In this document: piece after piece, positions 20,545 through 31,377 of the stretch | Numbering within the stretch: position 1 is the first letter of the stretch | Layout: every line of letters starts with the position of its first letter | Source of the DNA: Aschersonia sp. MBC 622 | Taxonomy: Eukaryota > Ascomycota > Sordariomycetes > Hypocreales > Clavicipitaceae | Length of the DNA stretch: 64,000 nt | Direction of reading: 5' to 3' | Assembly: GCA_030782805.1 (NCBI GenBank) | Contig: JARJPL010000300.1 | Span: forward strand, 1-64,000 | Notes under the pieces: generated by a model | Database searches by the model: none | Seen by the model: the letters and a program-made list of their open reading frames with translations, nothing else | Told to the model about the DNA's origin: nothing | Program-made: the position numbers and the translations under genes

Positions 20545-21064
20545 ATTTTGCATGTAAAGGATTATATGCCGCTTTGGGTATGGTAATTTCCTTCAAAGGA
20601 TACGGAAGGGGGGTTTGTTTTTCCTGCGATATGTAAAGTACGTATAGCTTGATAATTAGCCATGGGATAGGAGTAGACGTTCGAATGGATTACTGTTCAC
20701 ACGGCTACACGTGCAAGTTAGATTTGCCTGTTACGAGTTTCGTACTAACGAAGAGCATCCCCGCGTGAATTGGCAAGTAAAGCTGCTGAAAATACGTGTG
20801 TTGTACATATTATGTACTAGCGGTGCTATGTGCAAAGACGAATATGGCAAAATGGGCCTTTGACCTCCAAATACTCCGAGATGATGCGTGCTAACGCCGT
20901 CCGAGAGGTTCCAAGAGCCCCATGTATATACGAAATCGAACCAAAAAAACTCCAAAAGTATAAAGAATACCCCCATGTTGAAACTTCAATCGCAACGCTA
21001 AATGTCAATTGTGAAAATGAATCCCCAGTCAGGCTCTGTAAGAACACCCCTCTTCTCCCTCCCT
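20545..21064. other. Tail-to-tail 3' spacer
   Basis: 520 bases between erd2 and the membrane-protein gene; no supported coding sequence. Confidence 0.5.
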
Positions 21065-21980
21065 TTAAAACCGCGAATGCAGTTGCCGGGGTATATCCAG
21101 CGACGCCGAGAAGCCCGCCCTTAAATAATCGGGCTCGAGTGGTGGCATAAACAAGTAGTGATGACCCAGAAGCTGCTCATGGTGCGGCGGCAACGTCTGT
21201 CGTACCATCGGCGGGCCATCCCCTTCCTCGCGTCGTCGCGGCGCCGAAAGAATAAGAATCGGGGGCCGCTGCCAACGCGGCGCTGCGGCCGGATACGGCG
21301 GAGGCGCGTCGGCGGCCGGTGGGGGCGGGAGCTGCGCGGGCGGCGGGACGGCAACGTCGGGGACCCGCTCGTAGGTGGGCGGCGCGGCGCCGTCTTCCAT
21401 GTCGCGCAGCTGAAGTCCGTGGTACTCGATCGTCTCCGAGGTGACGTAGCCGAGGCGGCGGAGACGGCGGTTCAGACGCTCAATGTGGTGGCGGCGGTGG
21501 TGGCGGCGATCGCTGCGCTCGGAGGAGGTAGAGCGGGAGCGAAAGAATTCGCTGCTGCAAATGTCGTCGGTGGAAGATGTAGAGGTGGACGTGGAAGTAG
21601 TGGTGGCGGCGCGTGGAGAGCGGCGGAGCTGGGAGCGAAGACGGCGTGATTCCATGATGGAGGCTATTTCTGAGGAGGGTTGCCGGCGGTTGTCGCGGGC
21701 GGGCGAGGCGGAGGAGGATGGGTCGGAGGGAGCGGCCGCCGTGGTGAAGGGAAGCGAGGCTGATGTTTCGGCGGGAAGCACTTGTTCGTTGTTTTCTTGT
21801 GGTTGTTCGTCTACAGCGTGGTGTATATGTTGCTGCGCTTGTTCTTCTTGAGTGCTCGCCTGTGTCGGTTCCTCGCGGCTCCTTGTTCCATTACCGCTCT
21901 GTTGACTTGTCCCATTCCCTACGCCAATACTTGCCGATTGTCGCATTGATTCTCTGCTGCGTCCCGGACCCCCATTCTCT

Positions 21981-22015
<35 letters not shown>

Positions 22016-22414
22016 TTCAATCACATGCTCATTCGCAGTACCCTCAGACGTCACCTTGTTGCGCCTTTCGGCAATATACGGCGGCGGCGCCTCGCCCAGT
22101 TCATTGAGACCCTCGTTGGAGCGCAGAAACCACCAGTTAAAGGCTAAGCTTGCAGACGGCCAGCGGTCCGCCGCGCTGCCCGTGTCGGCGCCGCGACGAT
22201 ACTCCTGCATCTGCGCCTCGCCGCCATCACCGTTGCTGTCCAAGGCGTGCCGCCGGCTGCGGCGCCGTTGAATATAGGCAAACAGGCCGACGAGGAAGAC
22301 GGAGGCGAGCGTGACGAGCGGGATGATGACGTAGGTGAGGGGCGAGACATTGTTGCCCGGCGTGGCAGAAGTCGTCGACGTCGTAGCGGGTGGCGGTTCT
22401 GCTGCTGCGGACAT
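21065..22414 (-). CDS. Single-pass membrane protein, conserved fungal family, unknown function
   Basis: An intronless 449-residue protein. A short Thr/Ser/Pro/Ala-rich N-terminal segment (about 25 residues) precedes one hydrophobic helix (LTYVIIPLVTLASVFLVGLF), then a basic stop-transfer stretch (QRRRSRRHA). This predicts an outside N terminus and a long cytosolic tail. The tail contains WWFLRSNEGLNELGEAPPPY, a motif I recognise from uncharacterised filamentous-fungal membrane proteins. It is followed by an Asp/Glu repeat encoded by a TCCTCG tract at 21981-22016, several PPxY-like sites (APPPY, APPTY, PPPYP) that could recruit WW-domain ubiquitin ligases of the Rsp5 type, and a Ser/Arg-rich region. 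Adaptor or sensor roles are possible but unproven. Confidence 0.7.
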
Positions 22415-25400
22415 GGTTTGAGGAGGGTTCCTGCTGTTGTCATGTAGAAGAGAAATGAATGATGTGAAAGAAGGACAAAAGAGAGGACCGAGTGCAAAAA
22501 TGTCGGAGATTTCGGCAGAAAATGATTGGGCAATTGAATACTAGTTTCAAGCTCGATGGACTTTTTCTTAGCACAGATTTGGAATACTTGCTGATGCAAG
22601 CTGCTTGGCAGATTGGGTCGATGTCGTCACAAGTCGGATAGGTCGGAGCCAAAATAGGCAAATCTCGGTGGTGAATGAGCCGGTGCGGTACCAAACTGCC
22701 GGCGCGAGGATGCAAGGCAGAAAACAACAGCGTAATTATGAGAATGGTAGAAATAAATGCACAATCCCGTAGAAATGGGCACAATTTCGAATGACTTTGA
22801 AACACGACTAAAAAGGAATCGCCACAGGCGCCTAATTGGCCAAAGTTTGTTATTTGCCCCCTCGTTGCCGTTGTGGTTCAGACGTACGTCACACGGCTGC
22901 TGCTGCGTCGGTATAAAAGGAACGAAGATAACGCCGAATTCCTTTGAAGGGTCCACGAAGCCGGCGGGTAGAGAAAGGGAGAGCAGAGAAGTTTGAGTCT
23001 CCAGGAGCAATGGCAAAGAGGGGAGGGAAGTCCGCCGCAGAGGAGCAGCGTCAAAGGCAGAAACTCGGATCGAAGAGGAAGGGATGATGGAATGGGAAGA
23101 GGGAGAAGACGTTGGCTTTGCTTTTCTAAAGGGGGTTGAATCGCCGCGGAGGGCTTTAGAAAGAAACGTGGAGGTTGAGAGTCCCGCGGGGTTGAACTAT
23201 AAGAAAACAACCTACGACAACCCAGCTTGGACATCCGAGCCCGCACGAGAGGGAGGAGGAGCTCGTTTTTAGCTACGCTAGCAAGAGAGAGGAGTAAAAG
23301 GAGATGGGCCAGCATGTAGGTACACGCGGAGGAGGGGGTGTGGGCTTGTGATGAAGCCGTCCCCGATTCCCAGCATCGGCTTGACGGTATCCCCTGCTAT
23401 TGGGGGACGGTGGTGAAGACGGAGGTGTGTGGATACAAAACGGCAACGAGGAGGCTCTATTAGAACTTGGGTCAGTCAAGTACCGATGGGTGTTAAAAAC
23501 AAGGGTGCGCCGTTTTCTTGATACTATGGAGTATGGCCATGCTAATGTGTGATGTGGGAGAGGTGGTGTGGGTGGCCTTGTTAGTGGGGAGAGGGCGTGG
23601 GAAATGGATTCACATCGAGTGGTTGTATGGCCACAGGCGACAAAGGAGGGGGTGAGGTTTGGTGTGCCGCTTATTATTGACGCGGGCCAAAAGTACTGAG
23701 TGATCTGGGATGTGGCTTTATTTTTTTATTTTTTTTATTTTATTTTTTGGCTCTGCGAATGTGCAGTCTTGCAGGATATATAGTTTCAATGTCGGAGCTG
23801 AGAAGCGAGGCTCAAACGAACGATCCAGGCCTTGGGGTGCAAAAGTTTAGACTTTGACGCTATCCTTTATCCTTTGCCACGAGACCTAGCTGACGTTGCA
23901 GCAAAGAATTATTTAAATGGCAAGTTCAACATTGACGGGCGTAAAATTCAGGCGAGCAACCAAATGATGAGACAAAGAGCAGAGCCAACAAGGAAGAATG
24001 AGCAAGTTTGAAAAAAAAAGATCAAGTCATCTTTTTGAGCCAATTTGACGCTTGCCGCGCATGCATGCATGAACAAGTGAGACAAGGCAGGCATGCTGCC
24101 ACGGGTTGCACAGGTCTCCGGTCCAGCTGGGGCTTACTGGTTCCAGTGGTGAGGCTGGGCGAGGCTTGCGCCAAGATGCCAACTGGCTGGCGATTCACAA
24201 AAAAGTTTGGTGGGCCATTATTTTGCCCGCCTTTACTTGGTTGATTTTATCGAATTACGCGCCATCGCTTCAATTTATTGACAGAGGAGGCGTCGGCCCA
24301 CACACATTCAGTTCATTCAACACGGCCGACGGAAGAACCGCTGGAAAAAGCTTGGTGATTGAGCTGCAAGCCACTTTTGTCAAAACTAATAAGGTCGAGG
24401 TAGTGGAGGAAGGGGGGGGGCGTGATGGTCTGGCGAGGCCAGCTGAGAAACGCCACGTTCTTCTTGGCTGTGTGTGCGTGTGTGTTTGGTCCTTTGTGGC
24501 AACGGGAACGAGTTGGTCAAAAAGGCCGAGTACCAAAAGGGCTTGGCTGAGTAAAGGCCAAGAGAGGTTCTTGGCGATGTTGAAGCTTGTTCAAGTGTGT
24601 TGCCATTCGACATGAAATATTCGTGCTCGTCATCAATCTACGCAGATTTGGTTACGTGGACGAGGCAAAACAGGCACCGGCACTTGTCGAGGCGGCCAAG
24701 CAGGATTGCGAATAATAAATGCGGGTTCACTGCTGTTGTACACGGGTGAAACGGCAGCGAGGTGGTGTGTGCCTGGAAGCATAATGGTGACAGCATTATG
24801 CATACGATGGATTCTGATAATTTGGTGCAGGGTTTTTTTTTCTTGTTCTCGTTTTTCTTCCTAATTATCTGCCTCTTTTATTGTACTTTTGCTTAAGAGA
24901 GTTGCAGAATCGCAGCATAGCAGCCGTGAGCAATTTAGCCAGGTCTCCCCTGTAGTGGCAGCGATTGACAGCGTGCAGCGACGGTTGGAGGCGGCACAGG
25001 ACATTGTAGTTATTATTATCCTCTCACTGTTATACTCGCTCTGGTTACCGACAAGGGGACTATATTGCATCTTTTAAACCATTGAAATACCATACCTCTC
25101 TATTCAGAATTGAATATTTCGGTCCCATCATATCCCGCAAAAAGCATCAGCGTGGTCTATGCACAAAACATCATCAGATCCACTGGCGAGAACCGTGATG
25201 GAGTCAACTCCTCCTCCATCACCTTAGTCATCACTAGACTCATCACCATTCTCAAGCACCACAACACATGCTATTTACAGCGCCGCATCCACAATTAACT
25301 GCAGACACCCCTGTTACGATTCAACATCCGACGCCGCTATCCGCGACCTCGTCACATTACAACCTCTCACCTCATCCTCCGACCCTTACTTCCATCCGCT

Positions 25401-25627
25401 CCGTCGCCGCTACTACCAACACTACCTACTCACCACCACCGTCTTCCACTCGCCGCCTATCATCGACTCCATCCAGCGCCAGCTTGTTTCTCCGGCACCC
25501 ACCCGCCTGGCGCTTCCTCGGGCCGGCCCATCCACTGCAAGCTTCCTTTTCTCTTTCAATCCCACCGCACCATCTCGCTCTCCAGATCAAACACCATACT
25601 CCAACACTCGACAAACGAGAAGCCATC
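22415..25627. other. 3.2-kb intergenic region
   Basis: Largest gene-free interval here, between a minus-strand membrane-protein gene and tfb5. A TATAAAAG string occurs at 22913-22920. Open frames such as 24106-24615 (+) and 22878-23315 (-) are short, overlap frames on the other strand and show no family likeness. Around 23710-23745 is a T/A-rich run, and near 24468-24486 a short TG-rich tract. The last 350 bases before tfb5 are strongly C/T-biased, as in fungal 5' leaders. An unannotated non-coding transcript cannot be excluded. Confidence 0.45.
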
Positions 25628-25955
25628 ATGCCTCGTGCCATAAGAAGTATGCGCCCCTCGAGCTTCTGTGTTCCAGTTCCATCGTTGGCTTACCATCCTT
25701 GCCCTGCCAGGCGTCCTCATCGAGTGCGATCCCTCCATCAAGTCCATCATTGTCAACATTGACAGCGAAAACCACGACTTTATCATCGAGGACCTTGACG
25801 AAGAGCGCGTTGTTGTCAAGGAGAATATGGTTCCCTTGCTCAAGCAAAAGCTTGAAGATGTGCGCATGTCTTGTCTTGTTTGGAATCTACATGCTAACTA
25901 GTCGCAGCGTCTCAAGGAAAACTTGCCTCCGATCGACGAATCGGGCTCTGAATAA
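25628..25955 (+). CDS. tfb5: TFIIH subunit Tfb5 (TTDA/p8)
   Basis: Three small exons: 25628-25646, 25711-25859 and 25908-25955 (71 residues). Introns are 64 bp (GTATGC...GCCAG) and 48 bp (GTGCGC, GCTAAC branch, CGCAG). The assembled protein begins MPRAIRSVLIECDPSIKSII, continues with IDSENHDFIIEDLDEERVVV and KENMVPLLKQKLED, and ends RLKENLPPIDESGSE. This is nearly the whole TTDA/Tfb5 consensus and the family's usual length of about 70. Role: smallest TFIIH core subunit; it stabilises the complex and stimulates the Tfb2/Ssl2 helicase in nucleotide excision repair. Without splicing the frame is lost, which makes this gene easy to miss. Tail-to-tail with the dienoyl-CoA isomerase gene. Confidence 0.94.
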
Positions 25956-25990
25956 TACCACGATACAATACTCCCACGTTTCAAACGTAT

Positions 25991-26030
25991 CACACACATC
26001 ACACACATGTCACATGTCACATGTCACATC
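25991..26030. repeat. CA-rich / CATGT microsatellite
   Basis: A run of CACACACAT units followed by three ATGTCAC-type units in the short spacer between the stops of tfb5 and the isomerase gene. Confidence 0.75.
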
Positions 26031-26125
26031 TGTGGCAAACACCAAAAGCATTTCAAGGCGTTATACTGCATTGATTCCATATATCTATACCCAGTTTCTA
26101 ACAATACATCGTGTTCAACATATTT

Positions 26126-27061
26126 TTACAACTTGGAGAACGTCGGCTTCTTCTTTTGCATGCTGCTCATCATGGCTGTGACGAAATCCTCGCCCTGCAG
26201 GGCCACCGAGTTCCATACTTGCGTGTACCGAAGACTATCGGCCACCGAGTGCTCCTTGCCGTAGTTGAGTAACTCCTTGGTGCCCTGCACCGCTACGGGG
26301 CTCTTGGAGGCCAGCAGGGTCGCCAGTCCGAGGCCCGCCTCGACCGCCTTGGCCTTGTCCGCGTGCACCTGGCTCACGAAACCCTGCGCCAGCGCCTCGG
26401 CCGCTCCAAAGTCGCGGGCCGTCATGCACACGTCCTTGACCCACGACAGCGAGCCGACGACCTTGGGCAGCCTCGCCAGGGTGCCAATGTCGGCTGCCAG
26501 GCCAATGTCTACTTCCTTGACGGCAAAGCGCGTGTTGGCGGCGCAGATGCGAATGTCGGCGCACGTGGCAATGTCGATGGCGAGGCCAATGGCGACGTCG
26601 TGGAGGACCGCAATGACGGCTAAACAATGTTAGCACAACATTTCATATAGGGACGTAGTCCGCAAAATAATTGAAGGGGGGGAAATAGAAAGAGGAGAAA
26701 ACGCACGCTTCTCGCACTTTTCCATGGCGGAAATGCTCGTCTGAAACTCTTCAATGTGATTGCGCAGCAGCTTGGCGCGGCGCACCTCGTCGCCCTCGGC
26801 CGTCGTCAGCGGTGAGTCGCCCGCGGCGGCCTTGACGTCGAGCCCCGACGTGAAGGCGCGGTCGCCGACGCCGCTCAGCACGGCGACGCGAAACTGCGCA
26901 TCGGCGCTGATTTGTTCAAACACGCGACCGTACTCGAGCCACACGGGCTGCGAAAAGGCGTTGAGGCGCTTGGGGTTGTTGATTTCGACGTGGGCGACGT
27001 ACTCGGCGGGCGAGGTCACGCGCATGTACTGGTATGATTCGTAGGCGGGAACGACGGACAT
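26126..27061 (-). CDS. ech1: Peroxisomal delta(3,5)-delta(2,4)-dienoyl-CoA isomerase (enoyl-CoA hydratase family)
   Basis: Two exons, 26707-27061 and 26126-26619, with an 87-bp intron at 26620-26706 (GTGCGT donor, TGCTAAC branch, TTTAG). Product 282 residues. Splicing creates EKCEKPVIAVLHDVAIGLA. The crotonase fold is complete, with the oxyanion-hole segment FTSGLDVKAAAGD. The ECH1-type active-site region CADIRICAANTRFAVKEV continues DIGLAADIGTLARLP; its acidic residues correspond to the catalytic Asp/Glu of ECH1 rather than to hydratase glutamates. The protein ends in SKL, a perfect type 1 peroxisomal targeting signal. Role: auxiliary step in peroxisomal beta-oxidation of unsaturated fatty acids with odd-position double bonds. 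I see no N-terminal mitochondrial leader. Head-to-head with the PAF-acetylhydrolase-like gene across 2.2 kb. Confidence 0.92.
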
Positions 27062-29275
27062 GTTGTGGGTGATGATTGTTATTATTTATATTTTTTTTTC
27101 CTTGCGATTTTGAATGAGAGGAAAATGAAGAAGATGTGCCGAGAGATTTGAAGAGGGGTTGCGAGGTGGAATGGAAAAAAGGCTGAAATCTCGAGCGACA
27201 CAGGTAATTGATGCCGAGGTTGGAAAGCGGGACACGGCGCCGGCTTGCCCATCTCATCTCGTCCGGTCCCTGCACCCACATGTGCGCGTGCCGGCACGTT
27301 CTGTAGGGGATTAGATTTGGGCGATGCAATACAAGTGTTTTTTTTTTTTTCTTTCAAGATGGTCATGTTTATTACTTTTCGTTATGATGAAGTAATATGC
27401 ACATGCTGATAGTCTCGCCGTTTGACTGCTCACCGTCCCATGTGATTGTGCCTCATGGGTGGGCTTGCGAGGAATAGGTGCTTGCGTTGCATTACAGGAG
27501 TCGACTTTTACTGATTCTCGAAAAGAAAAATGATATATACTAAAGAAAGGAAGAAAAAAAACTATAAAAAGTCGAGAAGAATGCCAGAATTAAATCGAAT
27601 CAAGTTGCGCAAATCAGCCAGAGCGCCCAACATCGAGCGCCCAACACCATGGCCAACCGTGAATAAGAGCAAGACAAAAAATTCGTATTGTTATGACTCT
27701 TGTAAGAGCTCGTGCTTCTCACAAGACTGGTGTGTCTTTTTGGCCAAAGACCATGTAAAGAAAAGAAGAAGAACAAAAGAAGCCGAGATCGTGATGGTGA
27801 CGGGCAAATAGCTGCTCACAACACCAGCATACGGCTAGTCCTTCCCTAGTTTACAAGATACAAAGATGGAATAATACTTTTGCTGCTCAGTTTTGATATT
27901 GCTTGTCATGGTCATTTCTACACCATTTGCCTGTAACGTCGTCGTCTTCCGAAACTAGGTAAAAAGCCCTTGCTGCAGAGTGTGTTACGAATTAAAACGG
28001 TATTGTGGTTGTTTTGAGCCGGCCACATTCTGCCAAATGTCCCATTGTTTTCATTGTATCCTTTCGCGCCCATCATCAACTGATCAAGACTATTTATAAG
28101 CCGACAACTTGCACGGCACGCGCGGGTTTCGCAGTGCCGTCACCACCGACCAGTCTGCCCACTTTGCATCGAGGCCTACCTCCAATCCGGGAGCTCATTC
28201 TCGAGACCACCCGCAACAGTGGAGGGAATGTGCGGGGGGAAGCTGTTTACTGGTTCAGCCCTGTTTTACCCTCTTTTTTTTTACTCTGTTTTAAAGCCGA
28301 AAGTCCTCTGCGTCGGTCGTAACTGAGTTGGCTCCGAGAGACTTGAGCACGCACCCACTTCTATCTAATGTATCCTGTGCGTTGTATTGGCGACGCGGTG
28401 CCCGAGGGTCAACAAGGCCGACCAATCTGCCGTGGGCGTTGTTAACACGCCGTCCATTTTTTTTTTCTTTTCTACAGGTTGTGCACAGGCTGCAAAGGTG
28501 ACAAATTCTTGACTATTTACTAACTCAAGAGCCCGAGTCACTAACCCGAATACGAGCGTGGTGTCGTGCCCCGCCGCGTCGGCATGAGTTGCTGCCATTG
28601 TCATCCGTCTTGGTCGTCTCGCAAGTATGTATGACTGATGCTTTGTGACTGATACTTTGATGTTTCTTTTTTCCTTGGTGCATTGACTTCAGCCTGCTTT
28701 TTGGAGGATACGAAATCGGGATGCCGATCCCATCATCGACGCCGCCAAACTCCGCAGCTTTGTCCTTTCAAAGTTTTCAACAAACTCAGGCATTTCATCA
28801 ATCATTCGATTTACAGATAGAATTTAACATCAAAAATCCCATTGCTTGTTTGTCTCGATTGTATATTCATTCGGCAGTAATTGCTGACCTTTCCGCTTAA
28901 CAATCAAAATCATACCCTTCCCTTTCCCGCCCCACCTCGTCCCGAAGGTCCCGAAGTTAAAGACCCCCACCCAGGCCCCCACCAGGACTTGAAAGCTTCC
29001 CGGAAGCATCTGGCCGACGCTACCGACCGCCAACTTGATACCTAGCCTACCTAGCCTCTTCTTCACCAAACGACCAAATCAACGCCCTCTTTTTTTTTTT
29101 TTTTTTTTTCCCTCCTCTATCTTCTTCCAAACCTGCCTTGTCTTTTTGCCAATCTTATCCCCTTGTTTGCCCAGCTCCAGACGCGCGTCCCAAGATCTGC
29201 TTCCCGTGCATATCAGACGTAAAAAACGACCAATTACACAACACACACACACACACAAACGCACATCAACCCACC
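27062..29275. other. 2.2-kb divergent intergenic region
   Basis: No supported gene. Short frames such as 27530-27811 (+) are Lys-rich and A-rich, typical of chance frames. A 20-base T run lies at 29090-29109 and an AC dinucleotide tract at about 29238-29257, in the likely 5' leader of the PAF-acetylhydrolase-like gene. Confidence 0.5.
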
Positions 29276-31048
29276 ATGCCGCGACGCCGCAGCAGCACCG
29301 CCGACCGCGAGGTCCAAGTCGAACTCGAGCCTTTTCACGACGACACATCTTCCTCCTCCTCTTCCTCATCTCCCACATCTCCCGACGACCATCCCGACTC
29401 GCCTCTCCTCGAAACTACGCCGCCTTCCACCACCTCATCATCATCCTCCTCCTCCGTGCCGAAATGGCTCTCACCACCGCCCTACGCATCCCGCCGGGGC
29501 GCCACCCGTCATCTCCTCCGCCTCGCGCACTTTATCCGTCCACGCCGTTCCTGGCGCTCCCTCATCTTCCACCTCGTCGCTCTCTACGCTCTCGTGTGCT
29601 TTTTCCGCGGCGAGCCCTTTTTCGCCTCCAACCTCCCCCACCCTTCCCACCTCGACGCCTCCGCCTCCTATTATGATGTCGGCACCGTCGACGTCGAGGT
29701 GCCCCTCATCCAGCCGCGCCGCCTCTCCGACACGGCGCTGCGGTCCTCCGGCCAGCCCGCCTACCTCCTCGAGTCCGTCCTCTTTAGCCTGCACTACCCC
29801 GTCGCGCGGGGCGCCCGTGCCGCCTCCTCGTCGCCGCCTCCGCATCCCTGGCTCTCGCGGCCCGTCAGCCTCACCGCCGCCGGCTTTGCGCGCCTCGCCC
29901 ACGCCGACATTTTTTTCCTGCGACCCATCTTTACCTTTTTGCTCTGGGCCGTTGCCGGGCGCGTCGAGATTCGCGCCGCGGTCGATGCCCCGCTGCTGCT
30001 GCAGACGGCCACCGACAGCAGCAGCATCAGCAGCAGCAGCAGCAGCAGCAGCAACGACACGAGCTTCCCCGTCATCGTCTTTTCCCACGGCATGGCCTCG
30101 TCGCGCACAGACTACACGGCCTATCTCGGCGCGCTCGCCGCCCGCGGCCACGTCGTCGCCGCCCTCGAGCACCGCGACGGCAGCTGCCCCGGCACGCGCG
30201 TCCAGATCAAGGGCAAGCCGGACCGCGACGTTGTGCACTTTGACGCCCGCCACGTGCTGTCGACGCCGCCCATGGACACGGCGACGATGAAGAAGGAGCA
30301 GTTGGCGTTTCGCGAGGCCGAAATCCAAGAGGCCATCAAGACGCTGCTCGCCATCAACGACGGCCACGGCCGCCAGGTCTACGACCAAAACTCCCGCGGC
30401 GAGGGCACCACCCTCCAGGAATGGACCGGCCGCCTCGACTTTTCGCGTCTCGTCATTGCTGGCCACTCCTACGGTGCCACTGGCGCTCTCCAAGCCCTTC
30501 GCCCGCATTCTTCCTCTTCCTCGTCCTCATCCTCCTCGTCCTCGTCCTCCTCCATCCCCTATACCCCTCCCCCCGCCGCCGGCATCATCCTCGACCCGGG
30601 CAAAGGTTCCGGGCCTCTCAACGCCGACGTCGACGTCCCTCTCCTCGTCGTCCAGTCCGAGTCGTGGTCCCGCATCGCGAGCCCCTTTTTCGGCCGCCCC
30701 CACTTCGACACCGTCCGCGACCTCGTCGCCGACGTCTGCAACCGCACCGCCGCCGCCTGGTTCCTCACCGCCCGCGGCACCGCCCACCCCTCCGTCACCG
30801 ACGCGCCCCTCATCGAGCCCCTCCTGCTGAGCGCCGTCACCGGCGCCCGCTGGGGCGTACGCGACGCCCTCGCGCAGTACGTAAACGTCACCGTCGAGTT
30901 TATTCACGCCCTGCGCACCCGCGAGCCCGCTCACGTCTTGGCCGAGGCCGTCACGCACGAGGACTACGGCGCTTGGGTCAGCAAGGAGCGCGAGGCCGCA
31001 TTTCCCAAGGATATGGCGCATCTGTGGGAGGTCCATGTCGCTCCCTAA
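29276..31048 (+). CDS. Platelet-activating-factor acetylhydrolase-like lipase, membrane-anchored
   Basis: A 590-residue intronless protein. The start at 29276 (CCACCATGC) is preferred to an in-frame ATG at 29138, which would add leader-like sequence. An N-terminal disordered Ser/Asp region is followed by one hydrophobic helix (about residues 92-110, LIFHLVALYALVCFF). The alpha/beta-hydrolase domain then resembles the PAF-AH isoform II family: FPVIVFSHGMASSRTDYTA (oxyanion region), ALEHRDGS, the nucleophile elbow IAGHSYGATGAL with Ser398, and a later IILDPG strand carrying the likely catalytic Asp. A polySer run encoded by TCCTCG repeats (about 30508-30555) interrupts the domain after the elbow. 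The family hydrolyses short-chain or oxidised acyl groups on phospholipids; the substrate here is unknown. A signal-anchor in the endomembrane system is likely. Very high GC and repeated serine codons. Confidence 0.85.
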   Translation: MPRRRSSTADREVQVELEPFHDDTSSSSSSSSPTSPDDHPDSPLLETTPPSTTSSSSSSSVPKWLSPPPYASRRGATRHLLRLAHFIRPRRSWRSLIFHLVALYALVCFFRGEPFFASNLPHPSHLDASASYYDVGTVDVEVPLIQPRRLSDTALRSSGQPAYLLESVLFSLHYPVARGARAASSSPPPHPWLSRPVSLTAAGFARLAHADIFFLRPIFTFLLWAVAGRVEIRAAVDAPLLLQTATDSSSISSSSSSSSNDTSFPVIVFSHGMASSRTDYTAYLGALAARGHVVAALEHRDGSCPGTRVQIKGKPDRDVVHFDARHVLSTPPMDTATMKKEQLAFREAEIQEAIKTLLAINDGHGRQVYDQNSRGEGTTLQEWTGRLDFSRLVIAGHSYGATGALQALRPHSSSSSSSSSSSSSSSIPYTPPPAAGIILDPGKGSGPLNADVDVPLLVVQSESWSRIASPFFGRPHFDTVRDLVADVCNRTAAAWFLTARGTAHPSVTDAPLIEPLLLSAVTGARWGVRDALAQYVNVTVEFIHALRTREPAHVLAEAVTHEDYGAWVSKEREAAFPKDMAHLWEVHVAP

Positions 31049-31377
31049 GGGGAATCTAACAAAACGGGGAAACTAGCGACAGATAAGAGCAAATGTTGGC
31101 AAAAACACACAAAACAATCACGGTAGACAAAGTCGCATACTTTCTCTGCCTCACTATCCTTTTTCTGTACCTGAAATGATTGATACCTTGGGATTGGCGT
31201 TGAGCATTGATGTTTTTTTTCTTTCTCTTTCATGCCTTTTTCTCTGGTTTAGCCTCCAAGCATGCTTATAAATACTCTCATTGATCTTATATACTATACA
31301 TAGGCAGCTTGACTACAATCTATCAACTACCATGCATTCCTTGTAAAACTTGAAATAGTTACCCACCCGACCTCAGC
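31049..31377. other. Tail-to-tail 3' spacer
   Basis: 329 bases between the stops of the PAF-acetylhydrolase-like gene and the 959-residue protein gene. No coding signal. Confidence 0.5.

Noticed and set aside
24106..24615. 169-codon plus-strand frame in the 3.2-kb gap
   Set aside because: A minus frame overlaps it; Trp-rich but with no recognisable family.
29471..30508. 345-codon frame opposite the PAF-acetylhydrolase-like gene
   Set aside because: Antisense shadow caused by high third-position GC and serine-codon repeats.
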